Counted from the stretch's first letter, positions 15,409-25,249 are shown. The stretch is DNA of 64,000 nt from Flavihumibacter profundi (GCF_020076305.1 NZ_JAIQXE010000002.1:930001-994000); one strand, 5' to 3'. The notes: generated by a model from the letters alone, not told the origin. Program-made: numbers and translations.

Positions 15409-16569
15409 TTATAGAATAGGGTGTCGGTGGAAGGGTTTCTCCCGGTCGAAAAGAAAGCGATAGGTGGTGAGGATACGACTCCTTATTGGGGTCAGGTTTT
15501 CGGCCAGCGCTATCATTTTAGGGTTAAAATCGCCAATCCATTGCATTTCGTATTCCTCATATTTCAGGTTTGCCTGAACAACTTTGGCTGCTTCCACTAT
15601 TATATAGCTGTCAATTCCCTTTCCATGCCATTCCGGCACAACACCAAAGACGATACCAACGAAACGCGGATTTTTCCGGGTAGCCTTAATCCATAGAAAT
15701 TTGAGTTTTTGCCAAAGGCCAAATTTTCCATTGAGGTATTTGAACCATTGGTTCAGGTCTGGAAGGTTGATAAAGATGGCGATAGGATCTTTGCCATGGT
15801 AGGCAAACCAAACGATCTTTTCATCCATGACCGGTTTCATTTGTTTGAATATTTTGCGGCAGTGTTCCAGGCTAAGCTCTTTAATGCCACCATGACCAGC
15901 CCAGGCTTTATTGTACACGGTATGAAAATCTGCGGCAAAGGCATCAAGCTGGTTTTTTCGGATATGCCTTGCAGATAGGGCAGGGTCTGCAGCGATCCTT
16001 GCATGGCGTTCAAGGAATTTTGGTAATAATTGTTCTTTGGGATGCATTCCAAAACAAACCTGGTTAAAAAATAGCCTAAAACCATAAGATTCAAACAAGT
16101 CTTTGTAGTAAGGCGGATTGTAATTCATGCAATATAATGGTGACTGGAAGCCTTCGGTTACCAATCCCCACCATTTATCCCGTTCCCCGAAATTAATGGG
16201 GCCGTCCATCGCCTGCATACCTTGCGCCTTAAGCCATTCCCGCGCTGTATCAAAGAGCAGATTTGCGGCAGGCTGGTCATTGATGCATTCGAAAAAGCCG
16301 ATCCCCCCTACGGGAACGTCATCCCCTTTATTCTTATATTTTTTGTTAGTGAATGCGGCAATCCTCCCGATAGTCACATGATTTTCGTCATATAGTATCC
16401 AGCGAATTGCGGTTCCATGACGGAATGTTTTATTCCCGGATTTGTCAAATACCTCTTCAATATCTTTATTAAGCGGACGAATCCAATTCGGATATTGCTT
16501 ATAGATAGCTATGGGAACTTCCAGAAAGGTAAGGGCTTGCTCTGGCGTATTTACTGCTTCAATAGTCAT
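15409..16569 (-). CDS. GNAT-like acyltransferase-fold protein (YghO-like)
   Basis: A 386-residue cytosolic protein. The C-terminal half has features of a GNAT fold, such as PRFVGIVFGVVPEWHGKGIDSYIIVEAAK, where the Gly-Lys-Gly stretch sits at the position of the acetyl-CoA pyrophosphate loop, followed by EEYEMQWIGDFNPKM. The N-terminal half carries WIRPLNKDIEEVFDK and DGPINFGERDKWWGLV, conserved in a large group of uncharacterised proteins related to YghO. No substrate is known to me. A TAATTTTG element 11 bases before the ATG gives it its own promoter; a GC-rich palindrome follows the stop. Confidence 0.65.
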   Translation of the reverse strand: MTIEAVNTPEQALTFLEVPIAIYKQYPNWIRPLNKDIEEVFDKSGNKTFRHGTAIRWILYDENHVTIGRIAAFTNKKYKNKGDDVPVGGIGFFECINDQPAANLLFDTAREWLKAQGMQAMDGPINFGERDKWWGLVTEGFQSPLYCMNYNPPYYKDLFESYGFRLFFNQVCFGMHPKEQLLPKFLERHARIAADPALSARHIRKNQLDAFAADFHTVYNKAWAGHGGIKELSLEHCRKIFKQMKPVMDEKIVWFAYHGKDPIAIFINLPDLNQWFKYLNGKFGLWQKLKFLWIKATRKNPRFVGIVFGVVPEWHGKGIDSYIIVEAAKVVQANLKYEEYEMQWIGDFNPKMIALAENLTPIRSRILTTYRFLFDREKPFHRHPIL

Positions 16570-16580
16570 GGGCTTGATTT

Positions 16581-16588
16581 CAAAATTA
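16581..16588 (-). promoter_or_regulatory. -7 element TAATTTTG for the GNAT-like gene
   Basis: Exact TAnnTTTG match on the minus strand, ending 11 bases before the start codon at 16569. No clear -33 TTTG was seen at the usual distance. The divergent YtxH gene starts at 16763. Confidence 0.5.
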
Positions 16589-16762
16589 TTCCCGAATATT
16601 TATTTATTACTTGAAATTAGATAAGGCAAGTTAAAGCGAACAGGGTTATTTTGGGCAGGTACGGGTTTTGGCAACAACCTGATTTCCGTCAGGCAGGGTT
16701 TTTATTCGGATTGGATGCCGTAATTTTAATAGGCAGATTTATTCCCGAAAAAACTCAATATT

Positions 16763-16969
16763 ATGTCTGATAATTCAAAATTTTTATTTGGTGTTTTACT
16801 AGGTGCAGCTGCCGGTGCAGCCATTGGATACCTGCTTACAACAGAAAAGGGCCGTGAAATAATAGAAGACCTTAAGTCTGCAGCAGCTAATGCCGCAGGT
16901 GAAGTGAAAGAAACCGTGAACAAATGGGCAAGTGACGTTGAAGAAACGGCTAATTCAGTTAATTCCTGA
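16763..16969 (+). CDS. YtxH-domain small membrane-associated protein
   Basis: A 68-residue protein with a Gly/Ala-rich membrane helix (FLFGVLLGAAAGAAIGYLLT) followed by an amphipathic helix ending in WASDVEETANSVNS. This is the classic YtxH layout: a glycine-zipper-like helix, then TEKGREIIEDLK. Family members are linked to general stress in Bacillus, but their action is unknown. It begins a three-gene plus-strand run; the next gene starts 12 bases after its stop codon. Confidence 0.8.
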   Translation: MSDNSKFLFGVLLGAAAGAAIGYLLTTEKGREIIEDLKSAAANAAGEVKETVNKWASDVEETANSVNS

Positions 16970-16980
16970 TATGCAAATTT

Positions 16981-17367
16981 ATGGAACAGCAAGAACCTGG
17001 ATATTTTGAGCAAACAGAAGCGATGCTGCGGCAATATGTTAATGACAGAATATTGTTGTTAAAATTGAAGGCATCACAGCAATCTGCGAAACTGGCTGCT
17101 CAGGTGTTTGTTTTGATGATTATGGTCTTACTTGGATTGCTGGTACTGCTGTTTCTCAGTCTCACGGCAGCTTATTATTTTGCCGACCTGACGGGAAGCC
17201 TGTTATATGGATTTGGCATCGTTGCGGGCTTCTATCTCCTGCTATTAATTATTGTATTACTAGTCAGGAAAAAATACCTCAGTCCTTATCTTACAAACAT
17301 GGTTATCCGTATAATTCTTGATAAAACTCATGATGATGAAAGCGTTGACACCAACCAGCCAAACTAA
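16981..17367 (+). CDS. Phage-holin-family-like inner-membrane protein (two TM segments)
   Basis: A 128-residue protein: an N-terminal amphipathic helix (about 1-40), two membrane helices (about 42-68 and 76-98) and a basic RKKYLSPYL segment after them. It matches the actinobacteriophage holin III superfamily profile that often annotates such chromosomal proteins, although no lysis genes are present, so holin is a family label and not a function. It sits between a YtxH gene and an unknown gene, the third of which starts inside its 3' end. The set probably acts in the envelope. Confidence 0.7.
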   Translation: MEQQEPGYFEQTEAMLRQYVNDRILLLKLKASQQSAKLAAQVFVLMIMVLLGLLVLLFLSLTAAYYFADLTGSLLYGFGIVAGFYLLLLIIVLLVRKKYLSPYLTNMVIRIILDKTHDDESVDTNQPN

Positions 17368-17713
17368 ACTTTCACCGATCAGGAATATCGGCGAACTGCA
17401 GGCTGAGGCAAGGCGCATCAGTGACAGCCTGAAAGTGCAGGAAACAGCACTTCGTGCGCATCTGAAAAAACTTCCCAAAGAAGCGGTGAAAGCCGGAATG
17501 GGTGGAGCGGTACCGTCTTTCCTGAATAATAAGGTTGCGGGATTGGTATTGACTGTAGGATCAGCCGCACTGGGTAATTATTTGCTTCCCAAAGCCGCTG
17601 TTAATGTGGCAGGCCTGCTGGGCGGTTCCTCAAGGAAAGAAGGAATAGCAGCCCTTGCCGATATGGCCGTAAAATGGTTCCAGAACAGGAAAAAGAAAAA
17701 GGCAGGTAAGTAG
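17330..17713 (+). CDS. Uncharacterised protein of the YtxH/holin-like operon
   Basis: About 127 residues. The start is one of three consecutive ATG codons at 17330, 17333 and 17336, overlapping the previous stop by about 30-38 bases, so coupling is likely. An N-terminal amphipathic helix (LQAEARRISDSLKVQETALRAHL) is followed by a Gly/Ala-rich hydrophobic stretch (NKVAGLVLTVGSAALGNYLLP) that may be a membrane hairpin, and a very basic tail ending FQNRKKKKAGK. I do not recognise the family. The layout suggests an inner-membrane-associated protein acting with its two neighbours. Confidence 0.7.
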   Translation: MMMKALTPTSQTKLSPIRNIGELQAEARRISDSLKVQETALRAHLKKLPKEAVKAGMGGAVPSFLNNKVAGLVLTVGSAALGNYLLPKAAVNVAGLLGGSSRKEGIAALADMAVKWFQNRKKKKAGK

Positions 17714-17924
17714 CCAGTATTAAAAACCGGAAATTAACCAGTCTCTTTGAGCATCTGCGGTTTACTCGATTATTTCTCCTATTTTCATGAGACTTTTTTA
17801 TAATGGGTAGATAATTTTCGATCCATTTGGGTGGTCCGAGTTTCAAAACATCCGGCAAAATCACTCCTGTAAAATCCCCAATACTCCTTCAAAAAAGCCA
17901 TTTGCGTAGTTCAAACTGAAAAAA

Positions 17925-19088
17925 ATGAAGATTATCGGAAACCATGCCTGGATATTGGCCCCAGGATTATTTTGTTTGCTCTTTTCCTCCTGCAAGGAGA
18001 AGAAAAACGAACAGCAGGTCATTAATCCGGAAGTAAATATAGTAGCAGCAGGCCAAAGGGATATTCCGGTCTTTTCGGAATATACGGGCCAGACACTTGG
18101 TGAATCTGATATTGAGATCCGGGCCCGCGTGGATGGATGGATCACCGGAATTCATTACAAGGAAGGCGATGTGGTCAGGAAAGGACAGTTGTTATATACA
18201 ATAGATGACCTCCCAATAAGAAGCCGGATTGATGCGGCCGCAGCACAGGTTGGCCGTGCCAAAACCCTGATGTCTAAAGCAAAAGCAGATCTTGACCGTG
18301 TAAAGCCCCTGGCAGATATGAATGCGCTCAGTAAGCGCGACCTGGATGCTGCTGTTGCCTCCTATGAAGCAGCGCGTGAAGAGGTGAATATTTCTGAGGC
18401 AGCTTTGCACACCGCCAACATTGAACTGAGTTATACCAGGATTACAGCGCCGGTTTCTGGTATTATTGGCATTTCTAAAGTACAGATCGGTGATTATGTG
18501 GGCAAGGTTCCGGGCGTTGGCGAGCCTTTGAATACCATTTCTTCCACCGGCAGCATGAGGGTAAGGTTCCCTGTTGCGGAAGATGAGATGCTCAAGTTTT
18601 TTAAAGCGAGACAGACGGGAGGCCAGGCCATGCTTGCTAATAAGGACCTGCCCGTGAACCTGGTATTGAGTGACGGAACACTATATCCTGTAGCGGGCCG
18701 GCTTGACCTGGCCAACAGGCAGGTGGATCCTGAAACTGGTTCGATCCTTATCCAGGCTGTGTTTGAAAACAAGCTGGGTTTGCTCAGGCCCGGGCAATAT
18801 GTAAAGGTTCGATTCAAAACCAATGAATACAAGGGAGCAATAGTTGTTCCCCAGCAGGCTGTCAACCAAATGCAGAGCATTTACCAGGTTTACCTGGTGA
18901 ATGACAGCAATAAAGTTGTGCCAACTGTTGTGAAGGCTGGAGCCAGGGTGGGAAGCAACTGGATCATTACAGAGGGATTGAAAGATGGCGACAAAGTTGC
19001 CATTGTAGGTAATGCGGTGGTTAATCCGAAAGTACCCATAAAGCCCATCCAGATGAAGTGGAACTACGATTCCACGATCACGAATTAA
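17925..19088 (+). CDS. RND efflux periplasmic adaptor (AcrA/MexA family lipoprotein)
   Basis: A membrane-fusion protein bridging an RND pump and an outer-membrane channel. The 387-residue chain begins with a lipoprotein signal, lipobox LFSSC with Cys23. The lipoyl-like half motif DIEIRARVDGWITGIHYKEGDVVRKGQLLYTID, a coiled-coil hairpin (about 90-170) with KRDLDAAVASYEAAREEV, the second lipoyl half SYTRITAPVSGIIG and the membrane-proximal barrel RPGQYVKVRF are all present. The permease gene follows after 36 bases. No regulator gene is adjacent; the 211-base upstream gap holds no exact TAnnTTTG element. Likely substrates are hydrophobic drugs or detergents, by family only. Confidence 0.93.
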   Translation: MKIIGNHAWILAPGLFCLLFSSCKEKKNEQQVINPEVNIVAAGQRDIPVFSEYTGQTLGESDIEIRARVDGWITGIHYKEGDVVRKGQLLYTIDDLPIRSRIDAAAAQVGRAKTLMSKAKADLDRVKPLADMNALSKRDLDAAVASYEAAREEVNISEAALHTANIELSYTRITAPVSGIIGISKVQIGDYVGKVPGVGEPLNTISSTGSMRVRFPVAEDEMLKFFKARQTGGQAMLANKDLPVNLVLSDGTLYPVAGRLDLANRQVDPETGSILIQAVFENKLGLLRPGQYVKVRFKTNEYKGAIVVPQQAVNQMQSIYQVYLVNDSNKVVPTVVKAGARVGSNWIITEGLKDGDKVAIVGNAVVNPKVPIKPIQMKWNYDSTITN

Positions 19089-19124
19089 AGTTCTATCTAA
19101 TCGAACCAACTAACTGCCCCAGAT

Positions 19125-22100
19125 ATGAGTGAGTTTTTTATACGACGACCGATAGTAGCAATGGTCATTTCCATTTTTATCATTTTACTTGGGTTGCTAA
19201 CCCTGAGGAAAATCCCTATTGCCCAATATCCGGAGATCGTACCACCCATGATCAAAATCACGGGAACCTATAATGGAGCCAATGCGGTAAACGTAGAGCA
19301 GACAACAGCAACACCCATAGAGCAGCAGGTGAATGGTGTAGAGGAAATGTTGTACATGCAATCCATCAATGCGAATGACGGCACCACTACCATCCAGGTT
19401 TCATTTGAGGTCGGTACCAACCTGGATAATGCCAACATGCTTACACAGAACAGGGTGGCGATGGCAAATCCCTTCCTGCCGGCAGACGTTAAGAATATGG
19501 GGGTTAATACAAAGAAAGCATTGTCTTTTCCACTGGTGCTGGTTTCCGTGTATTCTCCTAAAAACTCTTATGATGCACAGTTTGTAAGTAACTATGTATA
19601 CATTAACATCCTTGACCAGATCAAGCGCATCAAGGGCGTGGGTGATGTGACTGTATTTGGTGGTGCTGAATACGCCATGCGGGTATGGTTGAAGCCCGAC
19701 AAGATGACTTCACTGGGTATAACGGTGAACGATGTAAAAAATTCATTGAATGAATACAACAATATTTTCCCCGGGGGTAGTTTTGGTAATAATCCTGCCC
19801 TTCCCGGAGTACAGAATACTTATACCGCCCAGTTGCAGGCACGCCTGGTGAGTCCTGAAGAATTTGGTAAGATCATCCTGAAATCGAATACAAGCGGAGC
19901 CGTGGTTCGCCTGAGTGATATTGCCCGCATTGAACTTGGAACAGAGAATTATTTCCAGAACAGCCGCCTGAATGGCCAGACAGCCGCTACCATGGCCGTT
20001 TACCAGATTCCAGGCAGTAATGCCATTGAAGTAGCAGAATCTATCCGAAAGGTAATGGAGGAAATGAAGGAACGCTTTCCTAATGACCTGAACTACCGTT
20101 TTTCCCTCGATACAACTTTGCCTATTGAAGCTGGTATTGAAGAGATCCTGCATACCCTGTTCGAGGCTATACTGCTGGTGATCCTGGTGGTATTCATCTT
20201 CCTGCAGGACTGGCGTGCAACCCTGATTCCATTGCTTACTGTTCCGGTATCACTGATTGGTGTGTTCATCTTCTTCCCTTTACTGGGATTCTCTGTTAAC
20301 GTACTATCCCTGCTGGGCCTGGTTTTGGCTATTGGCCTGGTAGTGGATGATGCAATAGTGGTGGTGGAAGCGGTGATGCATCATATAGAGCATGGGCTTA
20401 GTCCAAAAGAAGCTACACAAAAAGCGATGAAAGAAGTGGCCGGACCGGTAGTGGCAATTGCCATCATCCTGGCTGCGGTATTCATTCCGGTGGCCATGAC
20501 AGGTGGTATCACTGGAAGGCTCTATCAACAGTTCGCCATTACAATTGCAGTATCGGTATTGCTTTCTGCCTTTAACGCCCTGACCCTGAGTCCGGCATTG
20601 GCTGCCCTGATCCTGAAACCCAAGAAAGAGAGCAATAACCTCCTGGCGAAGTTTTTCCGTGGTTTCAATAAAATGTTTGACAAGTTCACGAATGGCTATA
20701 TGGGAATAGCAGGGTTCTTTGCCCGAAAAGTAGTTATGAGCCTGCTGGTATTGGGTATAATTGTTGTTACGATGGTTGTCCTGGGCAAGAAAGTGCCTGG
20801 TGGGTTCGTGCCGGAAGAAGATAACGGCTACTTCATAATGGGGGTTATCCTTCCGGATGCAGCTTCCTTTGAAAGGACCGATGCGGTTTCCAAAAAAGTG
20901 GAAGCATTGCTGAAGAATGTTGAGGGCATTGAATCCTATACTTTAATCAATGGATTTAATATCCTGTCAAATACTGTTGCCCCCAATACGGCTACCGTAT
21001 TCGTGCAATTGAAGAAATGGGATGAGCGGTCCAGGACAGACAAGGAGATCATCCGCGAAGTGAATGCAATTACCAACAGGGAGATCACGGATGCTACTGT
21101 TATTGCTGTGGGGCCTCCGCCAATTCCGGGCCTCGGTAATGCATCAGGATTTACATTACAATTGCAGGACAGGGCAGGTAACTCGCCCCAGTTCCTTTCT
21201 GAGCAATCACAACGTTTTATTGCTGCCGCCCGCCAACGCCCGGAAATCGGCAATATTTATACCCTTTACCGCTCTAATGTTCCTCAGAAAAGTATTGAAG
21301 TTGATAAAGAGAAAGTGGAGAAGCTGGGATTGCAGCTAAGTGACGTTAACAGTTCCATCTCAGCAATGCTGGGAGGTGTTTTCGTCAACAACTTCAACGC
21401 CTTCGGACGTCAGTACCGAACCTACGTGCAGGCAGATGCACCTTACCGGATGAAACCGAATGACCTGGAGCAACTATTCATCAGGGATGCCAAAGGTAAC
21501 ATGGTTTCATTGGCAACTCTGGCGGTTGTTAAGGATACTACCGGTCCGCAATATACGAACCGTTTCAACCTTTACCGGGCGGCTGAAATTTCAGGTTCCC
21601 CTGCCCCGGGCTATAGTTCCGCACAGGCACTGGATGCATTGGAAGAAGTCGCTAAATCAACCCTTCCGAATACTATGGGTTACCAATGGAGCAATATGAG
21701 TTACCAGGAAAAGGCTGCATCAGGGCAGAGCGCTTCGGTATTTGCTATGGCGTTGCTATTCGTTTTCCTGATCCTGGCTGCACAATATGAAAGCTGGAAA
21801 CTCCCGTTCAGTGTTCTGCTGGGTACACCATGGGCTGTTATGGGTGCGATGCTGGGATTGTTCCTGGCAAGGATGTACTCTGAGAGTTATGTGAACAACG
21901 TATTCGCACAGATTGGATTGGTCATGCTGATTGGTCTTAATGCAAAGAACGCCATCCTCATCGTGGAGTTTGCCAAGATGAAAATGGAAGAAGGAGTGCC
22001 AGTGCTGGATGCAGCGTTGGATGGTGCCAGGCTTAGATTTCGTCCCATCCTGATGACTTCCTTTGCATTCATCCTTGGCGTAGTTCCCCTGCTTACTGCA

Positions 22101-22283
22101 GCCGGGGCTGGCGCCGAAGCCAGGAAGGTAATGGGCATGGCCGTATTTGCAGGTATGATCACCGCAACTGTGATCGGATGTATCCTGATCCCATCCTTCT
22201 TCGTATTGATCGAAAGGAGCAAAAAACAGAAGGATAAAAAAGTTAATTCTTCACCTGAACCTGCAACCAACCATGAAGCATAA
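19125..22283 (+). CDS. RND multidrug efflux permease (AcrB/MexB, HAE-1 family)
   Basis: The proton-driven inner-membrane pump of the tripartite system; 1,052 residues, the normal size. It opens MSEFFIRRPIVAMVISIFI, has 12 predicted membrane helices and two large periplasmic loops. LVVDDAIVVVEAV in the fourth helix carries the Asp-Asp proton relay, GFVPEEDNGYF starts the second loop, and LIGLNAKNAILIVEFAKM in TM10 has the relay Lys. These mark a drug-type (HAE-1) pump and not a heavy-metal type. Its last bases overlap the outer-membrane factor start by 11 bases. Confidence 0.96.
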   Translation: MSEFFIRRPIVAMVISIFIILLGLLTLRKIPIAQYPEIVPPMIKITGTYNGANAVNVEQTTATPIEQQVNGVEEMLYMQSINANDGTTTIQVSFEVGTNLDNANMLTQNRVAMANPFLPADVKNMGVNTKKALSFPLVLVSVYSPKNSYDAQFVSNYVYINILDQIKRIKGVGDVTVFGGAEYAMRVWLKPDKMTSLGITVNDVKNSLNEYNNIFPGGSFGNNPALPGVQNTYTAQLQARLVSPEEFGKIILKSNTSGAVVRLSDIARIELGTENYFQNSRLNGQTAATMAVYQIPGSNAIEVAESIRKVMEEMKERFPNDLNYRFSLDTTLPIEAGIEEILHTLFEAILLVILVVFIFLQDWRATLIPLLTVPVSLIGVFIFFPLLGFSVNVLSLLGLVLAIGLVVDDAIVVVEAVMHHIEHGLSPKEATQKAMKEVAGPVVAIAIILAAVFIPVAMTGGITGRLYQQFAITIAVSVLLSAFNALTLSPALAALILKPKKESNNLLAKFFRGFNKMFDKFTNGYMGIAGFFARKVVMSLLVLGIIVVTMVVLGKKVPGGFVPEEDNGYFIMGVILPDAASFERTDAVSKKVEALLKNVEGIESYTLINGFNILSNTVAPNTATVFVQLKKWDERSRTDKEIIREVNAITNREITDATVIAVGPPPIPGLGNASGFTLQLQDRAGNSPQFLSEQSQRFIAAARQRPEIGNIYTLYRSNVPQKSIEVDKEKVEKLGLQLSDVNSSISAMLGGVFVNNFNAFGRQYRTYVQADAPYRMKPNDLEQLFIRDAKGNMVSLATLAVVKDTTGPQYTNRFNLYRAAEISGSPAPGYSSAQALDALEEVAKSTLPNTMGYQWSNMSYQEKAASGQSASVFAMALLFVFLILAAQYESWKLPFSVLLGTPWAVMGAMLGLFLARMYSESYVNNVFAQIGLVMLIGLNAKNAILIVEFAKMKMEEGVPVLDAALDGARLRFRPILMTSFAFILGVVPLLTAAGAGAEARKVMGMAVFAGMITATVIGCILIPSFFVLIERSKKQKDKKVNSSPEPATNHEA

Positions 22284-23655
22284 TCGAATAATAATATTAC
22301 TGTTGATCCTGGCACTGGGTTGGACAGCCTGTATGGTGGGGCCCAAGTACAGTCGTCCGAATACCGATGTGGCTATTGATTACCGGGAAAAACCGGGTAC
22401 AGACACATCCGCACTGGTGGCCTGGTTCGACCTGTATAAGGATACTGTTCTACAGCATTATATCCAACGCGTACTGGACAGCAACCGCAACCTGATGACG
22501 GCTGCTGCAAGAATTGAAGAAGCAAGGGCTATTTCCGGTGTTGTGAAAGCAAACCTCTATCCCAAATTTGATTACCAGTTATCCGGCGGTGGTGGTTCTG
22601 CCGGTACCGAAGCGCAAAAGGTTTCCGGTGGTTATGATGGTGGGGTATTGAATGCATTTGGTGTGCTTAGCTGGGAGATCGATATCTGGGGAAAAGTTCG
22701 CCATGCAAACAGGGCTGCAATTGCAGAGATGCTTTCAGCAGAAGATAGCCGGAATGCTTTAAAGGTGAGCCTGGTGGCTGAAACAGCTACTCTGTATTTC
22801 CTGCTCAGGGATCTTGATAACCGCCTGGAGATCGCCAAAAGAACATTGGAATCCAGGAAGGAAAATACCCGGATCCTGACCAATCGTTTTGATACGGGGT
22901 ATGTTTCTGAACTGGATAAGCTGCAAGCTATAAACCAGCAGGCGGCGGCAGCTGCGCTGATCCCTAATATTCAGCGACAGATTGTCCAGACAGAAAACGC
23001 ACTCAGGGTTATGATGGGAATGGGGCCCGGACAACTGAATCGCGGATTGTCAAATTATGACCAGGCCATTACCCCCGATATCCCTGTGGGACTGCCTTCC
23101 CAATTGCTGGTTCGGCGCCCGGATATCCGTTCAGCGGAGAACAGCCTGCAGGCCCAGTTTGAACGGATTGGGGTAGCGGAGGCCAACCGGTTTCCGTCGT
23201 TTAGCCTGACTGGTTTATTGGGTTTCGCCAGTCCGCAATTGTCAACATTCCTGGGGACACAGGGCCTGGTGGCCAATGGTTTTGCCAACCTTGCCGGACC
23301 AATCTTCAACTTTGGACAGAACAAGCGGTTGGTCGAAGTACAGCGTAAACGGACAGAACAATTGATCTACCAGTACCAGCAGACAGTGCTGGGAGCATTT
23401 TCGGATGTGGATTATTCCCTAACTGCCTATCGTACCCTGGTGGAAGAACACGAACAAAGGAAGATCCAGGTGGAAGCTTCCCGTAAAGCCCTGGAATTAT
23501 CCATGGCCAGGTATAATTACGGTTATACTTCTTACCTCGAAGTGATTGTCCAGGAGAATTCACTTTTCGATGCTGAATTACAGGAGTCGACAACGCTGCA
23601 GCAAAAGCTTAATGCTGTTGTGTTGTTGTACAAGGCGCTAGGGGGCGGATGGTAA
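22273..23655 (+). CDS. Outer-membrane efflux lipoprotein (TolC/OprM/NodT family)
   Basis: The channel component of the efflux system. The 460-residue protein starts with a lipoprotein signal and lipobox WTAC (Cys20), followed by VGPKYSRPNTDV, the typical OprM-type opening. The two repeated OEP domains show the signatures ARIEEARAISGVVKANLYPKFDYQ and GVAEANRFPSFSLTGLLGFAS, with long helical barrel segments and RRPDIRSAENSLQAQFERIGV between them. Its stop lies 4 bases from the stop of the convergent L,D-transpeptidase gene, so there is no room for an intergenic terminator. Confidence 0.95.
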   Translation: MKHNRIIILLLILALGWTACMVGPKYSRPNTDVAIDYREKPGTDTSALVAWFDLYKDTVLQHYIQRVLDSNRNLMTAAARIEEARAISGVVKANLYPKFDYQLSGGGGSAGTEAQKVSGGYDGGVLNAFGVLSWEIDIWGKVRHANRAAIAEMLSAEDSRNALKVSLVAETATLYFLLRDLDNRLEIAKRTLESRKENTRILTNRFDTGYVSELDKLQAINQQAAAAALIPNIQRQIVQTENALRVMMGMGPGQLNRGLSNYDQAITPDIPVGLPSQLLVRRPDIRSAENSLQAQFERIGVAEANRFPSFSLTGLLGFASPQLSTFLGTQGLVANGFANLAGPIFNFGQNKRLVEVQRKRTEQLIYQYQQTVLGAFSDVDYSLTAYRTLVEEHEQRKIQVEASRKALELSMARYNYGYTSYLEVIVQENSLFDAELQESTTLQQKLNAVVLLYKALGGGW

Positions 23656-23659
23656 GCAA

Positions 23660-25249
23660 TTATTTTTCGAACATTTTTTCAGCCATTCTCCTATCATGGC
23701 CATAAATGTCATCCCTGAAATTCAGGTTGCCATCCCGATCCACCCATGCAGTGAAATAGCCCACGAATACTGTTATGTCTTTTTTTATAGTAACGAATTT
23801 TTCCTTTCCGGAATACATGGCATTATCGATAGCAGGATCTGTCCAGCTGCTTTCATCCCTTAGTATCCATTTGGCTAGTTTCCTGGCATCTGAAATTCTT
23901 ATGCAGCCATGGCTGAATGTTCTTTTAGTTTCGTTGAACAGGTTTTTTGAGGGGGTATCATGCAGGTAAATATTATAACTGTTCGGGAAAAGAAATTTAA
24001 TATAACCCAAAGGATTTTGGGGTCCGGGCCTTTGTCTTAACTGGTCACCATACCATTCCATGTCATTTTTTTCGAGGTAATCCGGATTCCTTTTCATGGC
24101 AGGTAATATTTCCTTTTTCAGGATGCTCGGTGGAACGTTCCAATATGGGCTAAATACTACATATTTCAATTTGCCGGTAAAAATCACGGTGTTATTTTGG
24201 GTTGTGCCTACCACAACATTCATATTGAAAGCCGGTTTGCCTTCTTCAAAAACGTGAAGTTTGAATTGCGGGATATTTACCAGGATAAAATCGCCTGCTG
24301 GTTCTGCCGGGACCCACCTCATCCTTTCCATATTTACCAGGATCTGCCGGATCCTGAAATCGATTGGTTTGTTCATTTCACTGAGAGTGCCACCTCCAAT
24401 AGCCCCGTCTTCCTTTATTCCGTAACGGCGTTGAAAGTTTTTCACACCCAATTCCAAAGACTTATTAAATACTATGCCAGTGTCTTGGGTTTTGAGGTCC
24501 CCAGTCATGAACAGGCGGCTTTTAATTTGCCTTATTTCCGGCAGGCTATCTCCCAATATATATTTTTTCTTACTAGGGTTGAGTGTTTTCCAGCCGCCAT
24601 TCGCCCTGATACCATAATATTTCATAAGCTGGTCGCGTAATAACCTGTACTGTTGGTTTACCGGTTCATAGGAACTGATGCTTTTCCCCTTTTCTTTCAC
24701 TAGGGTATCCAGAACAGACAGGTAATCGATTTTTTTTCGGGGGATAAACCATTCCAGGCTGCGGGCATCCAGTTTCCGGTTACCCGCATATGCTTTGTCT
24801 GCGTAACGGAAGAATTGGATGGTGAGCTGCCATTCTATGTTTAGCCTTGCCGAATCAGGAACTACCCTGGGTCCGTTTGCCCTGATTGAATCAGCCCATC
24901 TTTGTATATATGGGTTAAAAATGGTGCTGTCGCCTGAATAAGCGATGTAATTTTCCTGGAGGTTCCAGAAATTAACAGCCTGTTCTGCCACACCTGTGCT
25001 ATCGAACCAGGCATATTCATAATTCCGCTGAATGTAAAAGTTTCGGAACAGGTTTTTTGCTGTATCAGTTGCTTTTAGCGAGGACAGGTATTGTTCCATG
25101 GCTGCACTGTCGAAGAACAGGCTGGAAAAAGAATTGGAGGGGTTAATAGCAGTATCCCTGAAAGGTTTGGCCGTGTGACCATTGGAATTTCCCTGCTTGC
25201 AGCCGTAAAATACAAGGGTGAGGTATAAAAAAAGAGTGAATAACTTCAT
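23660..25249 (-). CDS. L,D-transpeptidase lipoprotein (YcbB/LdtD type)
   Basis: Forms 3-3 peptidoglycan crosslinks or attaches proteins to peptidoglycan in the periplasm. With the start at ATG 25249 the protein is 529 residues and begins with a lipoprotein signal, lipobox FYGC with Cys17. It has a scaffold domain, a peptidoglycan-binding repeat (NFQRRYGIKEDGAIGGGTL) and a YkuD domain with HDTP and the catalytic SHGCIRISDA (Cys449). A longer frame from 25291 is rejected, because a TATTTTTG promoter element at 25273-25266 would then lie inside the gene. MurE in this window has the DNPR motif for meso-DAP, the residue that L,D-transpeptidases join. Confidence 0.92.
   Translation of the reverse strand: MKLFTLFLYLTLVFYGCKQGNSNGHTAKPFRDTAINPSNSFSSLFFDSAAMEQYLSSLKATDTAKNLFRNFYIQRNYEYAWFDSTGVAEQAVNFWNLQENYIAYSGDSTIFNPYIQRWADSIRANGPRVVPDSARLNIEWQLTIQFFRYADKAYAGNRKLDARSLEWFIPRKKIDYLSVLDTLVKEKGKSISSYEPVNQQYRLLRDQLMKYYGIRANGGWKTLNPSKKKYILGDSLPEIRQIKSRLFMTGDLKTQDTGIVFNKSLELGVKNFQRRYGIKEDGAIGGGTLSEMNKPIDFRIRQILVNMERMRWVPAEPAGDFILVNIPQFKLHVFEEGKPAFNMNVVVGTTQNNTVIFTGKLKYVVFSPYWNVPPSILKKEILPAMKRNPDYLEKNDMEWYGDQLRQRPGPQNPLGYIKFLFPNSYNIYLHDTPSKNLFNETKRTFSHGCIRISDARKLAKWILRDESSWTDPAIDNAMYSGKEKFVTIKKDITVFVGYFTAWVDRDGNLNFRDDIYGHDRRMAEKMFEK

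Noticed and set aside
16981-17367. Prophage remnant suggested by the holin-like protein
   Set aside because: No endolysin, capsid, tail or integrase gene is nearby, and chromosomal proteins of this family with YtxH neighbours are not phage parts.
17790-17800. TATAAT at the upstream region of the RND operon as a -10 box
   Set aside because: The enterobacterial -10 hexamer is not the main promoter signal in Bacteroidota, and no matching upstream element is visible.
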